Origin: Plasmodiophora brassicae
Taxonomy: Eukaryota > Endomyxa: Phytomyxea > Phytomyxea > Plasmodiophorida
Assembly (NCBI GenBank): GCA_036867785.1
Contig: CP145419.1
Coordinates: 682,001 to 746,000, forward strand
Length of the DNA stretch: 64,000 bases
Direction: 5' to 3'
Shown here piece by piece: positions 50,320-64,000 of this stretch. The first letter of the stretch is position 1, and every line of letters starts with the position of its first letter. The notes below the pieces were generated by a model. It did no database searches. It saw only the letters and a list, made by a program, of their open reading frames with translations, and was not told the origin of the DNA. The position numbers and the translations under genes are program-made.

Positions 50320-53300
50320 CTATGCCGATACGCTCATATCAAGCCGGTTCGAGAACGCGGCAGGAAGCCTGGACCGAAGGATGCGCATGCGAGCAATCGA
50401 CCTGGGCGCTATGTGCGGCAGCAGCGATGGGATGGCGTGTGCGGTGAAATCCATGACCGCATCGACATGGATCTTGTCCTGCGGCGAGTAATCGGAAGGT
50501 CGACGCGCACAGCCCGCAAGCTGATGAAGGAGCATCATGCAAGCCGTCCCGTAGGCTGCGCTGTCCTGCTCGTTGACGGGGCCGGATGGGACCAGGAAAG
50601 GCGAAAACGACCGGCAGAGGTAGTGGAAGGGCAGAGGAGATATCGGAGCCGTTATGGATGACGATAGCCGGGTAACGAAAGATTGCAGAGTCGCAGGGGA
50701 ATGACTAATGATATGATGCGTTGCGGAAAGCAGACGCGCGTACCGATTATCAAGAAGCGATACAGATAACGATTTCCAGTCCGAGTCGAGCAACTGGGTC
50801 CAGAAGGGCGATGCCTCGTCAAGTTCCTCGCCACTTAGCTCGTCAACGCATTGCTGGTACAGGTCGACCAGGGCTTTGACTGATTCAACCATGTACCTGC
50901 TGGGTAGGTTGTCCAGTAATAGAGCAAGAGCTGAGAAGCGTGTCAGAGTTTCGCACCGGCATTGGTACAACCATCACTAACCGTGCATGATCTTGCTCGA
51001 TGACGGCTTGGAGGAAACATCAGTGTCCAGCGCTGCAGCGAGCATCGAGCGACATATCGTGGGAAGAGACACCGGAATCGTCAATAGCTCAAGTTGCGTT
51101 GTAGAAAGAACTTGCGCTAGGGAACACTGGAACTCATGGAAGAACTGTGGCGATGTTTCGCTAACGACCCCGGCGGACGATACAATCGTGATCTGGTCGG
51201 AAAGGCGAAGCAACAACCCCAGAAAGAAAGACGGCTGGCTGAAGGCAAACTCCTCGTCGTCGTCATCGCAGGAAACGTATCGCACGAACTCGTTCGAGAA
51301 CTCCGAGGAGGTTTCTGTAGTGCAAAGCCGAAGTAAAGCCTTGCAGACGGCCAGGTCAAGTGCCAGCGAACCGTCGTAATACCTGTGCAACGACGTTAGA
51401 TCAGGGGCAGTAGAACCCAGCATGAATCGCCGAACTTCAATGAATCCAAGACGTAGCTGATCGGGCTGTGGTGGTACAATGCATACAACTTGCGGAAACG
51501 CATAACGACCTCCTGAAGCAGATCCTTGTGCTCGGTCTCGACGAGTCGCCCAATGAGTACGTCAAGGACAGGGACGATCTTGACGCACAGGTTCCCGTAA
51601 TACACAGGCAGCACAGGATCCATGTCAATCATACCTCCAGACACTGCTGAATCGTAAGATGAAATCTGCTGCACGATTAGAACATGCGGTCGCGAAACGC
51701 GATGCCTTGTAAACCTCAGCAAACGTCGTTTGATATTCCGTATGCTTTTGAAGGTAATCGGGATCCTCCCAGTGGCATACAACGGGGGCATCGGGTCCAG
51801 CAAGTAGCTCTATCCTTTCAGCGAAAGCATCATTGGTGATGAGCAGCTCGCGAATAATTGTGAACGATTCCGGGCAGTCCGTGCGATCGCAAAGAGCGAG
51901 AATGACCTAGGGCAAGGAGCACAATCAGAATCCGGAAATATCACATGCCGAAGCGGCTCACGAGATCGATCGGAACAAGACGAGAATCCCAGGCGAACTG
52001 CACAAGTAAAGCGCTGACGACCTGAACCGGTACCATATTTGTTGCCGATGCAATACGGCCAGATTGCAAGGCGTTGATTAAGAAGTGGACCAGACAGACC
52101 GCTGCATCGGGGACCTCCGAAGGGAGCATGTGATGAATTGCCGTCTGGAAATTGTACTCGTACTCGAGGAAGTGCCTGCAACGTTCCATCAGAGCACTGG
52201 CTGCATGCAACAAGCGCCCCCCTTACGATTGGTGCTGAAGCCAAATCATGGCCACTATGCACAGGAACTGAGAGCGCATGGTTGGATTCTGTGCCATGGT
52301 AGCGGCAACTTCATCCAGCTTGGGTCGGAAGTCGAGAAGCGAAGCGAATTCGGGTCGGCGAGCAGCGGATTGTGCATCCGCCCAGGATATCGTCGCTAGG
52401 CATTCTTCGGGTGGACGATTCGCCAAATGAATGCGCATCGTTTCTGGCATCCACTGGAGAGCCTGCTGAGAGAAAGGATGAGGATATACATTCCGACAAC
52501 GCTCGAGCGTCTGGGATGTCTCTGCAGAGGAAAGGCGGCTACGTGGTGACTTGGACGCTCGTGCAATACCGATGATAATTGCTCGCTCGACGACAAGCGG
52601 TAGCTTAACCGGATGATCCTCTGGCGCAAGAGGTGTTGATATGGCAATTTTGAGAAGAATCGCAACCGCTGAATCAACCAGCTGGGGGTGAGGTAACCCC
52701 TCAGAAAGAGCCTTGCCGATCGTCTGGAACAGCATCTTTAACGCTGACTGGTGCTTGACTAGACGGTATAGTCGGTAATTCGCCAGCTCAAGAAGCCTGG
52801 TACAATCGAAACTTAGCTTGTTGTCACCGAGAACGCAACAGAGCGTCCTACGTGTGGGCCTGGAATGCAGGAAGAGTTCGCAAAGCGCCCACGCGAGAAT
52901 ATAGCTTCCCAAGGTGGTTGTGTAGTGCAAACGGCGCAATATAGAGCAGACGAACATAGGTTTCGAGTAACCCAGGAGGCATAATTTTCGACGCGCCTAT
53001 TTGCATGGTTGGCGGGTCAAGGAGTCGATCCTGGCAGCATTCAATGAATCCAACACAGCCCGGCAGTGTACATCGCAATTACCATGAAGCCTGACGCAAT
53101 CCGATTTCGACACTGGATGCTGAGGTTATAAAGAAGCGCCGTTTGAAGTGGCTTAGTACGTCCGGAAAACACAAGCTGCCCCGGCAAGGTCTGCCAGCTC
53201 AGCCTTGCATCTTTGGAGTCATCATTGAGGAACCTCACAACGCGGTCTGCAACAACTTGTGACGATATATGACTCAACACAGCCAATTTCAGGATAGAAG

Positions 53301-55065
53301 CTTCATCAAGCTCGAAGAAATCAAGCCCGTCGGCCGTCCGTTTCCACCATGCTCCATAGTGTTCGTGAAGCATGTCAACTATACGCACTCTCATCAGGTA
53401 GGTAGCACAATTGGATTCCGAAACAAGTAACCACTGTTTGATGGGGCCGACGACATAACGAAGTCCTTGCTGAGAGCACGAAGTCTCCAAAACAGGCAAG
53501 CGATTGCTGAATCGAGAAGCTCGGATTGCCCGTCGGTTGTCCGGCCTGATGACGGGTCATGGAACCCAGTTAGACAGTCAGCAAGATGGGCACCGCGCTT
53601 TTCGCGGTTGTTGAAATCAATGCTCAACGTTTGCTTGACGACTTCGAGAGGCATCATTTGCGTCACTAACCAGACGATGCAATTGTCGCGGAGAGGAGCG
53701 CCGCCAAAGTATGACTTGCCAGAATGCACGAGCATCATGACGAATTCCTCAAACTCGACAAGCCCATGAAGCCTAAGTGAGCGGGATAAGAAAGGCATGC
53801 ATTAGAAGCAGAAGTGGAAGCAGGGAAAACGTACAGAAATGCATTGAGTTGATCAGAAAGGATCAGCCACTCTCCCCAGTCACCTTTCCAGCTGGTCATA
53901 ATGCTCTTTGAATTGTTCGTATTTCCAACAGGAACGCTGGTTAGCAATGAGCCAGATGACGACGGACGAGGCATAGCAATCCCAGCAGACGACGGCGTAG
54001 GAGGCGGGTGTTCGGTTGGTCCTGGTGTAGTCGATGATGTCGTAGCGGATGCACTAGCCGCTGCTGCTCGAGATCGAGAAGATGCAATTAGCGTCAGGAT
54101 CCGAAGCACTACAGCACCGCATAGTGACCGTCGTTTGGTAACCGCTTCATGGTTCACATCAGGACGGAACATGTACAGCGGCGCTCGCTCGGTAATCAGA
54201 TTATAATGCGTCCAAATGGCGGTATCCCTCGACTTCGATACCGTTTTAAGTTGTAGCGGCAGGTCGTCAGTGAGAACCGTGCTGGCAGTCAGCTGATGAG
54301 TGCCAGCGCGCGATGTCAACATGGCAACGTTGCGAACGTGTCTTTGGTTCCCAGAAACGAAGTCCCGTAGTGATGGAGGGATCGCCGTTCTTGAAAGAGC
54401 CTGAAGAGGGACGGCTGTCGGAGCACTGCCTGACGCGGCCTTACTGGAGCCCGTCGAAGGCGCAGAAGTAACGATGGACTCTGGCAGAGGAAGAATCGAA
54501 AGCAGATCGACAGCGCAACGTGGTGGCTCCTCTTTGCTGGGTGAATGAAACAATGTCTCGATAATGGACGTGGAAAGTTCCAGCCGAGAATCGCGCGTGA
54601 CCGACGCGCCATAGGATTGCAGCAGGGACAAGGCCATAGCGCACAGAACAGTCCACAGGTTCGAAAACATGGGGCGCCGCATGACAATGTACCTTTGGTT
54701 GGAGAATAAGAAGGCGAATCGTAACACGGATACATTTGCGGTGCCGACCTGCTGATGTAGGAGATCATCTTGCTGGGTGCCACGTAGCCATGTCGGACGA
54801 CCTCAATCAGCGTCCGCGCGACACAACGCAACCGCTCGCCATGGCTGGAACTGCACGGGGCCATCACATGGAACAGCGCGTTCGCCAGCAGCTGGTCCGC
54901 CTGGTCGGCGACGTTCAGCGCCCGCGCCTGCTCGCGCATCGCGCGGTACGACGTGGGCACCACCAGCGGCGCCGTATCCTCCCACACAGCGCACGTCGCA
55001 AGCAGTCGTATGTTCTGCTCCAGCAGCGCCCATTGCTCGACTGGCTTGCGTCGTTTCTCCCCCAT
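50320..55065 (-). CDS. MED23: Mediator complex subunit 23
   Basis: Large multi-exon gene with at least nine coding blocks visible: 55065-54770, 54727-53830, 53798-53400, 53499-53080, 52957-52230, 52213-51941, 51803-51440, 51423-50980 and 50970-50320. The decisive match is MDPVLPVYYGNLCVKIVPVL plus LDVLIGRLVETEH and RKLYALYHHSPISYVLDSLK, which follows the MED23 block starting LPIYFGNVCLRFLPVFD. FEEFVMMLVHSGKSYFGGAP and the helices around it also fit. Mediator tail subunit linking activators to Pol II. The N-terminus (GEKRRKPVEQWALLEQNIRL) is divergent and some splice joins are not fixed. The last exon ends FSNRLDMSVSA. Confidence 0.8.
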
Positions 55066-55228
55066 CGCGTTACGGCACGCGTGTTACGACGACCCGGAGA
55101 ATGCAGTCCCGGGAAATCCACATCCGCAAACAACAAACAAAAAATCGCTTCGAAACGTGGTCGCCATTTTGTACAAATATCGTCGTGCTCGCCATTTTCG
55201 GACATCGCGAGCGAGCCCGTCGACCGCC
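55066..55228. promoter_or_regulatory. Compact bidirectional promoter, MED23 / PSMD13
   Basis: Only 163 bp between divergent start codons. Two copies of CGCCATTTT (55162..55170, 55190..55198) match the reverse of the YY1 core AAAATGGCG, 28 bp apart. Inferred shared promoter. Confidence 0.5.
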
Positions 55229-56748
55229 ATGGAATATGCACAGAGCCAGGCGACGGCCAACCCGGGCCAGGCCGCGTTGTTCACCGACCTCGGCAACCTG
55301 TTCAAGAATAAGTACGGGGAGGGGGTGTGGCTCGTGGCGCGCGGTCTGGGGTTGCTGAGCGCGCGTCGTGAAGGTTATGGCACCAGCTGTCGCAGCGGCT
55401 GATGGGGACGCTGTCCGACCCGTGGTTCGACCAAGGCGGGCGACGCTTGGCCCTGTACGAGCAGTTCGTCAGCCAGTGCTCGACGAATATTGACCCGCTC
55501 GAGCTTGTGCAAATTGCGATCAAGGCGTCGCAACAGGCAAAAGGTCCGGTTGGCTGCGATGAACAGGTTGATTCCACTAACATTTCCTGGCCAGACGTGC
55601 CTGCCAAGATTGCATTCATTCGCAACGTACTGGAAATCGTGAAGACAGACCCTGAATCGCAGCTCCTTGCAAATTTGGAACTGTACGAAGGTTTTATCGA
55701 GAAGGCGTATCTGTTGCTGAGCGACCTTCACAATAGGGCCTGGCTTCATTTGTGCAAAGGCGACCTTCAGGCGAGCAAGCGGGAATTGGACGCTGTCCGA
55801 ACCACCATTGAATCGTCGCGCGAGGAATTGCCAACCTTGATCCCCAGCCGTCTCTATGAAGTGAAAATGGAGTACCACAAGGTGGCCGGTACTGCGTCCG
55901 AGTTCTTCCGCAGTGCCTTGCTGTACCTTTCGTACACGCCGTTGCAATCGATTCCTGCGAAAACCCAGGTTTGTTATGGGTCGTCCTTGCAGTCGTTGCT
56001 GTAATAACGCTAGATTGTTAGACTGAGCTAAGCGCGAGCCTGGGTCTTTCGGCGCTGGCGGCAGAGGATCAGTACAATTTTGGTGAACTGCTGCAGCACC
56101 CGATCCTAAAGTCCCTGCAATCGGATCCAACCAAGAAGTGGATCCACGACATGCTCCTTGCGTTTGATCATGTACGATTCGTTGTTGTCGGTTCTCGCCG
56201 GTCGTTGTGAACACTATCGTTTGCAGGGTGCAATTGATGAGTTCGAGAACCTATTCAAAACGCACAGCCCTTCGCAACAGGTCCTGTCAAAGAATGCGGC
56301 CTTTCTGAGACAGAAAATTCGAATCATGAACCTGATGGACATGGTGTTTACGAGAGCCAGCAACGACAGAAATATTCCCTTCGCAGAGATCGCGAAAGTC
56401 TGCAAGGTTACAGCAGACGAGGTCAAGTCGTGGGGGCTGCCCCGTTCTGCTCGATACGTCGTAGTACTGAGTGTCGGACTAGGTTGAGCTTCTCCTGATG
56501 AAAGCAATGTCGCTTGGCGTAATCAAGGGGGTCATCGATCAAGTTGACCAGGTGGTTCGCATCAAACACGTTCAGCCGCGTGTCCTCAACACGAATCAAG
56601 TAAGTCGACGTTGTGACGCAAGGTGCGTTTCCCTGATAATCGCGATTAGGTTGAGGGCCTTCGGACGCAGCTGGCCGGCTGGGCTGAAAAGGTTCAGGTC
56701 GCAGCAGAGTTTGTTGAGACCACTGCTCCGGACCTGATGACCTCCTGA
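55229..56748 (+). CDS. PSMD13: 26S proteasome lid subunit Rpn9 (PSMD13)
   Basis: Six exons (55229..55311, 55374..55968, 56022..56171, 56227..56421, 56483..56599, 56650..56748) total 1239 nt, 412 aa. The first join gives [18 protein letters not shown], as in PSMD13. Then come [39 protein letters not shown] and the PCI domain with [20 protein letters not shown]. The last splices rebuild [31 protein letters not shown] and [15 protein letters not shown]. Rpn9 is a structural lid subunit. A 30-residue stretch after residue 60 is longer than in human (376 aa). Confidence 0.94.
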
Positions 56749-57133
56749 TTGCGGAACAAGCGTGTCTGGCAATTCGGCATTGATACAAATCGATCATGCC
56801 TTCTGTTATCACAGTTCGAACTCCAGGCATTGCGATGTTTTGTAGACTGGTATTTATGCCTGCAGGTCAGACGAGCAGCACCCGGTCTGGCACCGCGAAG
56901 GCAACACTCCATTCAGTTCCAGAACAGAGCGCACGCGACTGTCGTGCCGTGAAGTCGCGCGTCACGCCCTCTGCAACTCGACAGTGGGAGCAACGTCGTC
57001 GAGTCGGACACGAGATAGCAACCTGAGTTATCGCCACGTTCTCATGTAAGAGGCGCTGTTGTCCCGTGCCCGTTGCATCACGTCTCGATTTGACTATTGA
57101 CAAAGGTTTGCGAATAGTTTGTATTGGACAGTC
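56749..57133. other. Convergent gap, PSMD13 / MCM2
   Basis: 385 bp between the PSMD13 stop and the MCM2 stop on the other strand. Short frames only; no repeat or RNA gene seen. Confidence 0.45.
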
Positions 57134-60413
<3,280 letters not shown>

Positions 60414-60604
60414 GACCGCGGCACAAAATCGATCCGGGTCCCGGTTCGACAACTGACGACAACACCCCCACGGACTCCGCCCAACGCCTCCTACCCGCCA
60501 CCGGTCACCGGCTGAGCGCAGAACGCGGCTCCCCACCAGATGTGTTATGTACCCGAGGTCAACTGTAATGGTCAGGCTATCTGTCGGTTACGATGGTACG
60601 ACAG

Positions 60605-60918
60605 TTACTGGGTGGCAAGGGATTTGCCTTTGGCGCTCGTCGGCCCCTGTTTGGGAACCTCGATGGACAGCACACCGTTCTCGTATCCGGCCACGACTTT
60701 GTCGGCGTTGACGTTCTTGGGCAGGCGAATGGAACGTGAAGTCTGACCGTATCCGAAAAGTGGACGAACTCGTTATCCTCAACGCGGTCCTTCTTGCGCT
60801 CGACGGAAACGGCGAGGACGCCGTTCTCAACGATCAGTTCGATGTCATCTTTGGGGGCTCCAGGAGTTTCGTCCACAACGCTGTACGTGCTATCGTTTTC
60901 TTTACCCTCTATGCTCAT
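60605..60918 (-). CDS. Small heat-shock protein (HSP20), frame break or tiny intron
   Basis: The first part reads DSTYSVVDETPGAPKDDIEL and VENGVLAVSVERKKDRVEDN, the front half of an alpha-crystallin domain. The second half, RSIRLPKNVNADKVVAGYEN and GVLSIEVPK, is in another frame. The two frames can be joined by a 23-nt intron (GTCCAC..GGTCAG) giving DNEFTSRSIRLPKN, or by a 1-nt change giving HFGYGQTSRSI. All other introns here are 45 nt or more. The stop ends at 60605. The ATG ending at 60918 leaves no N-terminal arm before the crystallin domain, so an upstream exon is possible. HSP20 proteins are ATP-independent holdase chaperones. Confidence 0.65.
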
Positions 60919-61086
60919 CGATGGGGCACGCGACGCAGCTCAATCGAGGGGACGACGACCCCAGGGTGCCAGAGGCGTGAATTTGCAACCCAACGTACAC
61001 TCCTCCAGGTCTGGCGTTCGGTGGACGAATCAGGATCGGATGTTGCCCATGCTCATGGATTACGGCGGCCATTGGCGGCTAGCTGC

Positions 61087-62633
61087 ATGCTTGACCTGAG
61101 GGTGCATGCTCGACCAACGTGGCTGGAGCGATGCGCCGAATCGATAGGTGCGTCGCCTCACTGCGGGCCGGGCGCGGCGGTCTTCGTTCCACGGCTGATG
61201 TGGTCGTCGACACTCACGGTGGTTGTTCGGAGATGGGCGGCCGGCTCGACTTTAACGACAGAGCCTGTGCGCGTCGGTCGGGAGTTGACGGTGCGTGAAA
61301 TGATGGCCCAGTGCCAGGATGGGGCTGCCGGCGATCCGCCGACGGTTTTCATGGACAGCGGCGGCATCCATGACCCATGGCCGTTATTCCCCGACATGAT
61401 TGAGATGTGCGATCTCGACCAGCCGCTGTCTGTACTGAAGCAGCTCGGGTTCGCACGGTTCACGTTGTGCCCAAGCGACGACGACAGCTGTCGCAACGAT
61501 CTGATTGTGAACGCACCCACGAAGCCGGCACCGAAGCGCATGCTTACATCCGTCAAGGAGAAGAACGCCAAGAATCGGAAATTGCAAGCGAAACGAGTTA
61601 CGGTGATGTACGATAAAAGAATCCTCATTGTTGATCCGACCCGCTCCGCCGACTTGCCGTCCTTCACAACAATAACCGACGCTCTAGAGGTAACTCGCGT
61701 ACCGATCGGATTGCAGATGACCGCGTTCAAGGTGTTTGCAGGCCGCTGAAGACGGCGACCAGATTGTCGTTTCCGAAGGCACGTACACAGAACGCATTGA
61801 GATCCGCAAGGCGATCATGCTGCGTGCTGTGGACAGCGCAAGAGCCGGGAACGTCGTATGATTTCGCGGTTTGTGTCTCGCATTTCGTATCTGACGTTGA
61901 CGTGCAGGTCTTGACCAGCAAGAACGTCACGTTGCCAGCTGTCAAGATTATGGTTTCCGGAGTCACTATTCGAGGCATAACGGCGATCAAGAAGTCATCG
62001 CCGCGTTCGAAACGGTACCCCGCTGTGATTGACGTAGACCGGTACGTTATGCTGTACGTTTGCCATGACCGTTGTGATTCACTGTTCCAGGTTTGCAGCC
62101 GACTTGACCGCATCGTTATCGCCGACTGTGTAATTGACGGGAGCTGGGAGCACAAACCGTGCACGTTAGCGTTTGAGCCCAAGTGCCTTTGTGGATCTCG
62201 ATGTCACGGGTTTGCACTCGGTTTGACGTGGGCAAGCTACCTGTTTATCTGATCCCGGACGCCCAGAATCTTCTTCGACGTCGGCAGCAATGGACGTGTG
62301 GAACGGTGCGTGATCAAGAACTCGTCCGATTGCGCCCTTGTCGTAAATCCCGACGGGTCGGTGGTCGTGGTCGACACTGAAATCAGGAAAACGCATGGTA
62401 TCGGCGTTTGGGTTCCAAGGTACATCATCGTATCCATTAGCCCGGTGAACGTGTCTCGACGCATTTACTTGACCCTGTATAGTCGGACCGTTCGTTCGCG
62501 CCCGCCGTGCCCAGTTGTCCATGGCATCCGTTGCGCAGTCGAGGACTGCAGAACGCCATTCATGGCCCAGGACGGACAAATCGTGTTCGACGACGACAGC
62601 GTCGCGCGTCTGACAACTGGCCGCGTCGGATAA
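61087..62633 (+). CDS. Right-handed parallel beta-helix protein (FBXO10/11-like)
   Basis: About five exons. The start is uncertain; the ATG at 61087 is the last good one before the conserved part. The region VGRELTVREMMAQCQDGAAG leads to the beta-helix. The first clean splice (61690..61741) gives TTITDALEAAEDGDQIVVSE and GTYTERIEIRKAIML, the typical first coil of pectate-lyase-like helices in FBXO10/11 and SHCBP1. Later exons carry VTLPAVKIMVSGVTIRGITA, RIVIADCVIDGS and GRVERCVIKNSSDCALVVNP. No convincing F-box is seen at the N-terminus. Such helices bind carbohydrates or proteins. FBXO11-like proteins are SCF ubiquitin-ligase receptors, but that role is not supported without an F-box. Confidence 0.6.
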
Positions 62634-62792
62634 TGAGTAAACTGGCGCAAGGTCCAAGGTGTCTCAGGAACCGTGTTGGCTGCGCCGGCGCCGCCGCGCC
62701 TCCAAAAACAACAGCTGGGAACCGCGAGGCTGTGCTTCGCTGGACGGCGTCGTTGATTGCAGTCGCCCAGCAGACGAGGTTCGCGTCGGCGC

Positions 62793-64000
62793 ATGGGAAT
62801 GCTTGCCGTCGGGCGACGGCGACTGTTCCCATGGCCGTCCTGGTTCGTCACATCGGATCCTTGCGGGCTGTTCTGCGCCTTCCTGACCGTCTGCCTGATG
62901 GTGTTCGCCCATGTCGTCACTGTGTTCCTGGTCCTGCGCGGATCCCAGGGCCTGCTGTCCGTACATGCAATCCTGTTCACGCTCTGCACCGTTATGGGTT
63001 CGCGGCCGATGTTGCCGGGTGCGTGCGGTCGGCTAACGTTGTGGATGTTGTGCAGCGTTGACGTCGCATTGTCGAGCACAGTTTTCAGATCCCGGCTGTG
63101 TGCCGAAACGATGCGTTCCCGTCAATCCACCGGTTGCTCAAGCGGTTGATGGAAACCGAACGCTTCTTCCCAGTAGTATTCCAGTTGCCAAGAAGGTACG
63201 TTATAACGAGAGCGAGACGGATCACGCGTCCACTAAGGGCATTCGGTAGGCCCTGTTGCCTTCTGTTTGTCGTAAATGCAAGACGGTTAAACCTCGTGGG
63301 ACCCATCACTGTAGTGTCTGTGCGCGATGCATTTCCAAGATGGATCATCATTGGTAGCTTGCGCTGCTGTCGTGCATAAACGCCCTGGTCCAAATGCTTC
63401 CTGTCTCTGTAGTCCATGGATCAACAACTGTGTCGCCGCGTTCAACCAAAAGTACTTCCTGCTGTTCCTGTGCTGGACGGGCGTGATGTGCATATATTCT
63501 GGTTGCGTTATTGGCGTCGGCATCTACAGATGCGCTCAAAGCCTAAATCAGGTCCGTTCGTTTCTGGTTATCGCGTATATTGTGCTTACCACTCCCGTCT
63601 AGTGTTCCGATATATCGGCTGTCGTAGTAGTCTGCTCCATGCTCAACATGTTCGAAGCCGTCCTGTTTGGTATGGTTGTTCCCATGACGATATTTTACGC
63701 GTTCGGCTTACCTGCTTTAGGCTGTTTCGTTTCTGTTATGCTGTGGGACCAGTTGTCGGCCATCTTTGAGAACACGCCCTACATTGACAAACTTCAGGTA
63801 GGTCCTAACATGGGATTAGTGACATCGCGGAAGTCTGATTTATTCGGCAGGGGATCAAAGGTAACACCACCCATCTTGGCCGTATGGCGCTTCTTACGGA
63901 AGTATTCGGTGAGCGACTCTCGTGGCGGTGGTTCGTACCAGTTTCGCTGCCCAGAAGAGGTTCGCTCCATCGCATTCCGTCACGTATCACCTGTTCTCAT
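62793..64000 (+). CDS. zDHHC protein S-palmitoyltransferase (3' partial)
   Basis: The start [18 protein letters not shown] precedes two TM helices ([35 protein letters not shown]). The next visible exon has [14 protein letters not shown], the usual segment before the Cys-rich domain. The intron starting GTACGTTATAAC joins to [20 protein letters not shown], then [15 protein letters not shown] 59-nt intron then rebuilds the active site as DHHCPWINNCV. Two more TM helices ([34 protein letters not shown]) and [14 protein letters not shown] follow. The coding sequence runs off the window end, so the TTxE and tail are only partly seen. It palmitoylates cysteines of membrane proteins, usually at Golgi or plasma membrane. 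Confidence 0.9.

Noticed and set aside
60736-61086. N-terminal extension of the beta-helix protein to 60736
   Set aside because: It runs antisense through the small HSP gene; a start at or near 61087 is more likely.

Overview
The window is nuclear DNA from a compact, GC-rich unicellular eukaryote. Nearly every gene is broken by short GT..AG introns, mostly 45-80 nt with a mean near 58. Most carry a CTRAY-type branch motif 12-25 nt before the AG. Neighbouring genes are often 50-300 bp apart and sit on both strands. The gene set is that of a free-living or parasitic protist: Integrator, Mediator, MCM, UFMylation, Golgi zinc transport and mitochondrial ATP synthase. I cannot name the species. 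A plasmodiophorid-like rhizarian would fit the GC content, intron size and secreted-protein paralogs, but this is a guess.

Layout, 0-7.1 kb: DNAJC25-like C-terminus, RA-PH signalling protein, four-TM protein, NIFK/NOP15, SF3A2, MTG1-like GTPase. 6.7-12.7 kb: an accessory island with two paralogous small secreted proteins either side of a young gag-protease LTR element, then two related single-TM small proteins, one of them disrupted. 13-26.2 kb: housekeeping block with BAX inhibitor-1, a BACK-domain protein, UFSP2, PAK1IP1/MAK11, dynein light chain, CSTF1, a SEC14-GOLD protein, two orphan ORFs and a divergent actin-like protein.

26.2-31.3 kb: gene-poor stretch with three identical tRNA-Ala(CGC) genes, a 34-bp perfect inverted repeat around one of them, a second very young gag-protease LTR element and tandem repeats. 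31.3-49.9 kb: ABCG transporter with an EGF-like ectodomain, INTS7-like, MO25, zinc carboxypeptidase, RasGAP-like, ATP synthase gamma, a 645-aa orphan, an LRR-SEL1 fusion gene and a ZnT5-like transporter. 50.3-64 kb: MED23, Rpn9/PSMD13, MCM2, a small heat-shock protein, a beta-helix protein and a zDHHC palmitoyltransferase that runs off the end.

Many gene models were tested by splicing on paper. For the membrane protein at 2181, SF3A2, MTG1, BI-1, UFSP2, PAK1IP1, CSTF1, SEC14-GOLD, actin-like, ABCG, MO25, ATP5F1C, LRR-SEL1 and PSMD13 the summed exon lengths are divisible by three and the junctions restore family alignments. The most interesting points are the LRR-SEL1 fusion (its linking intron hides a stop codon), the secreted paralog pair, the shared odd architecture of the two LTR elements, the inverted repeat around a tRNA gene, the actin-like protein with a changed nucleotide loop, and a small HSP gene that needs either a 23-nt intron or a frame change.
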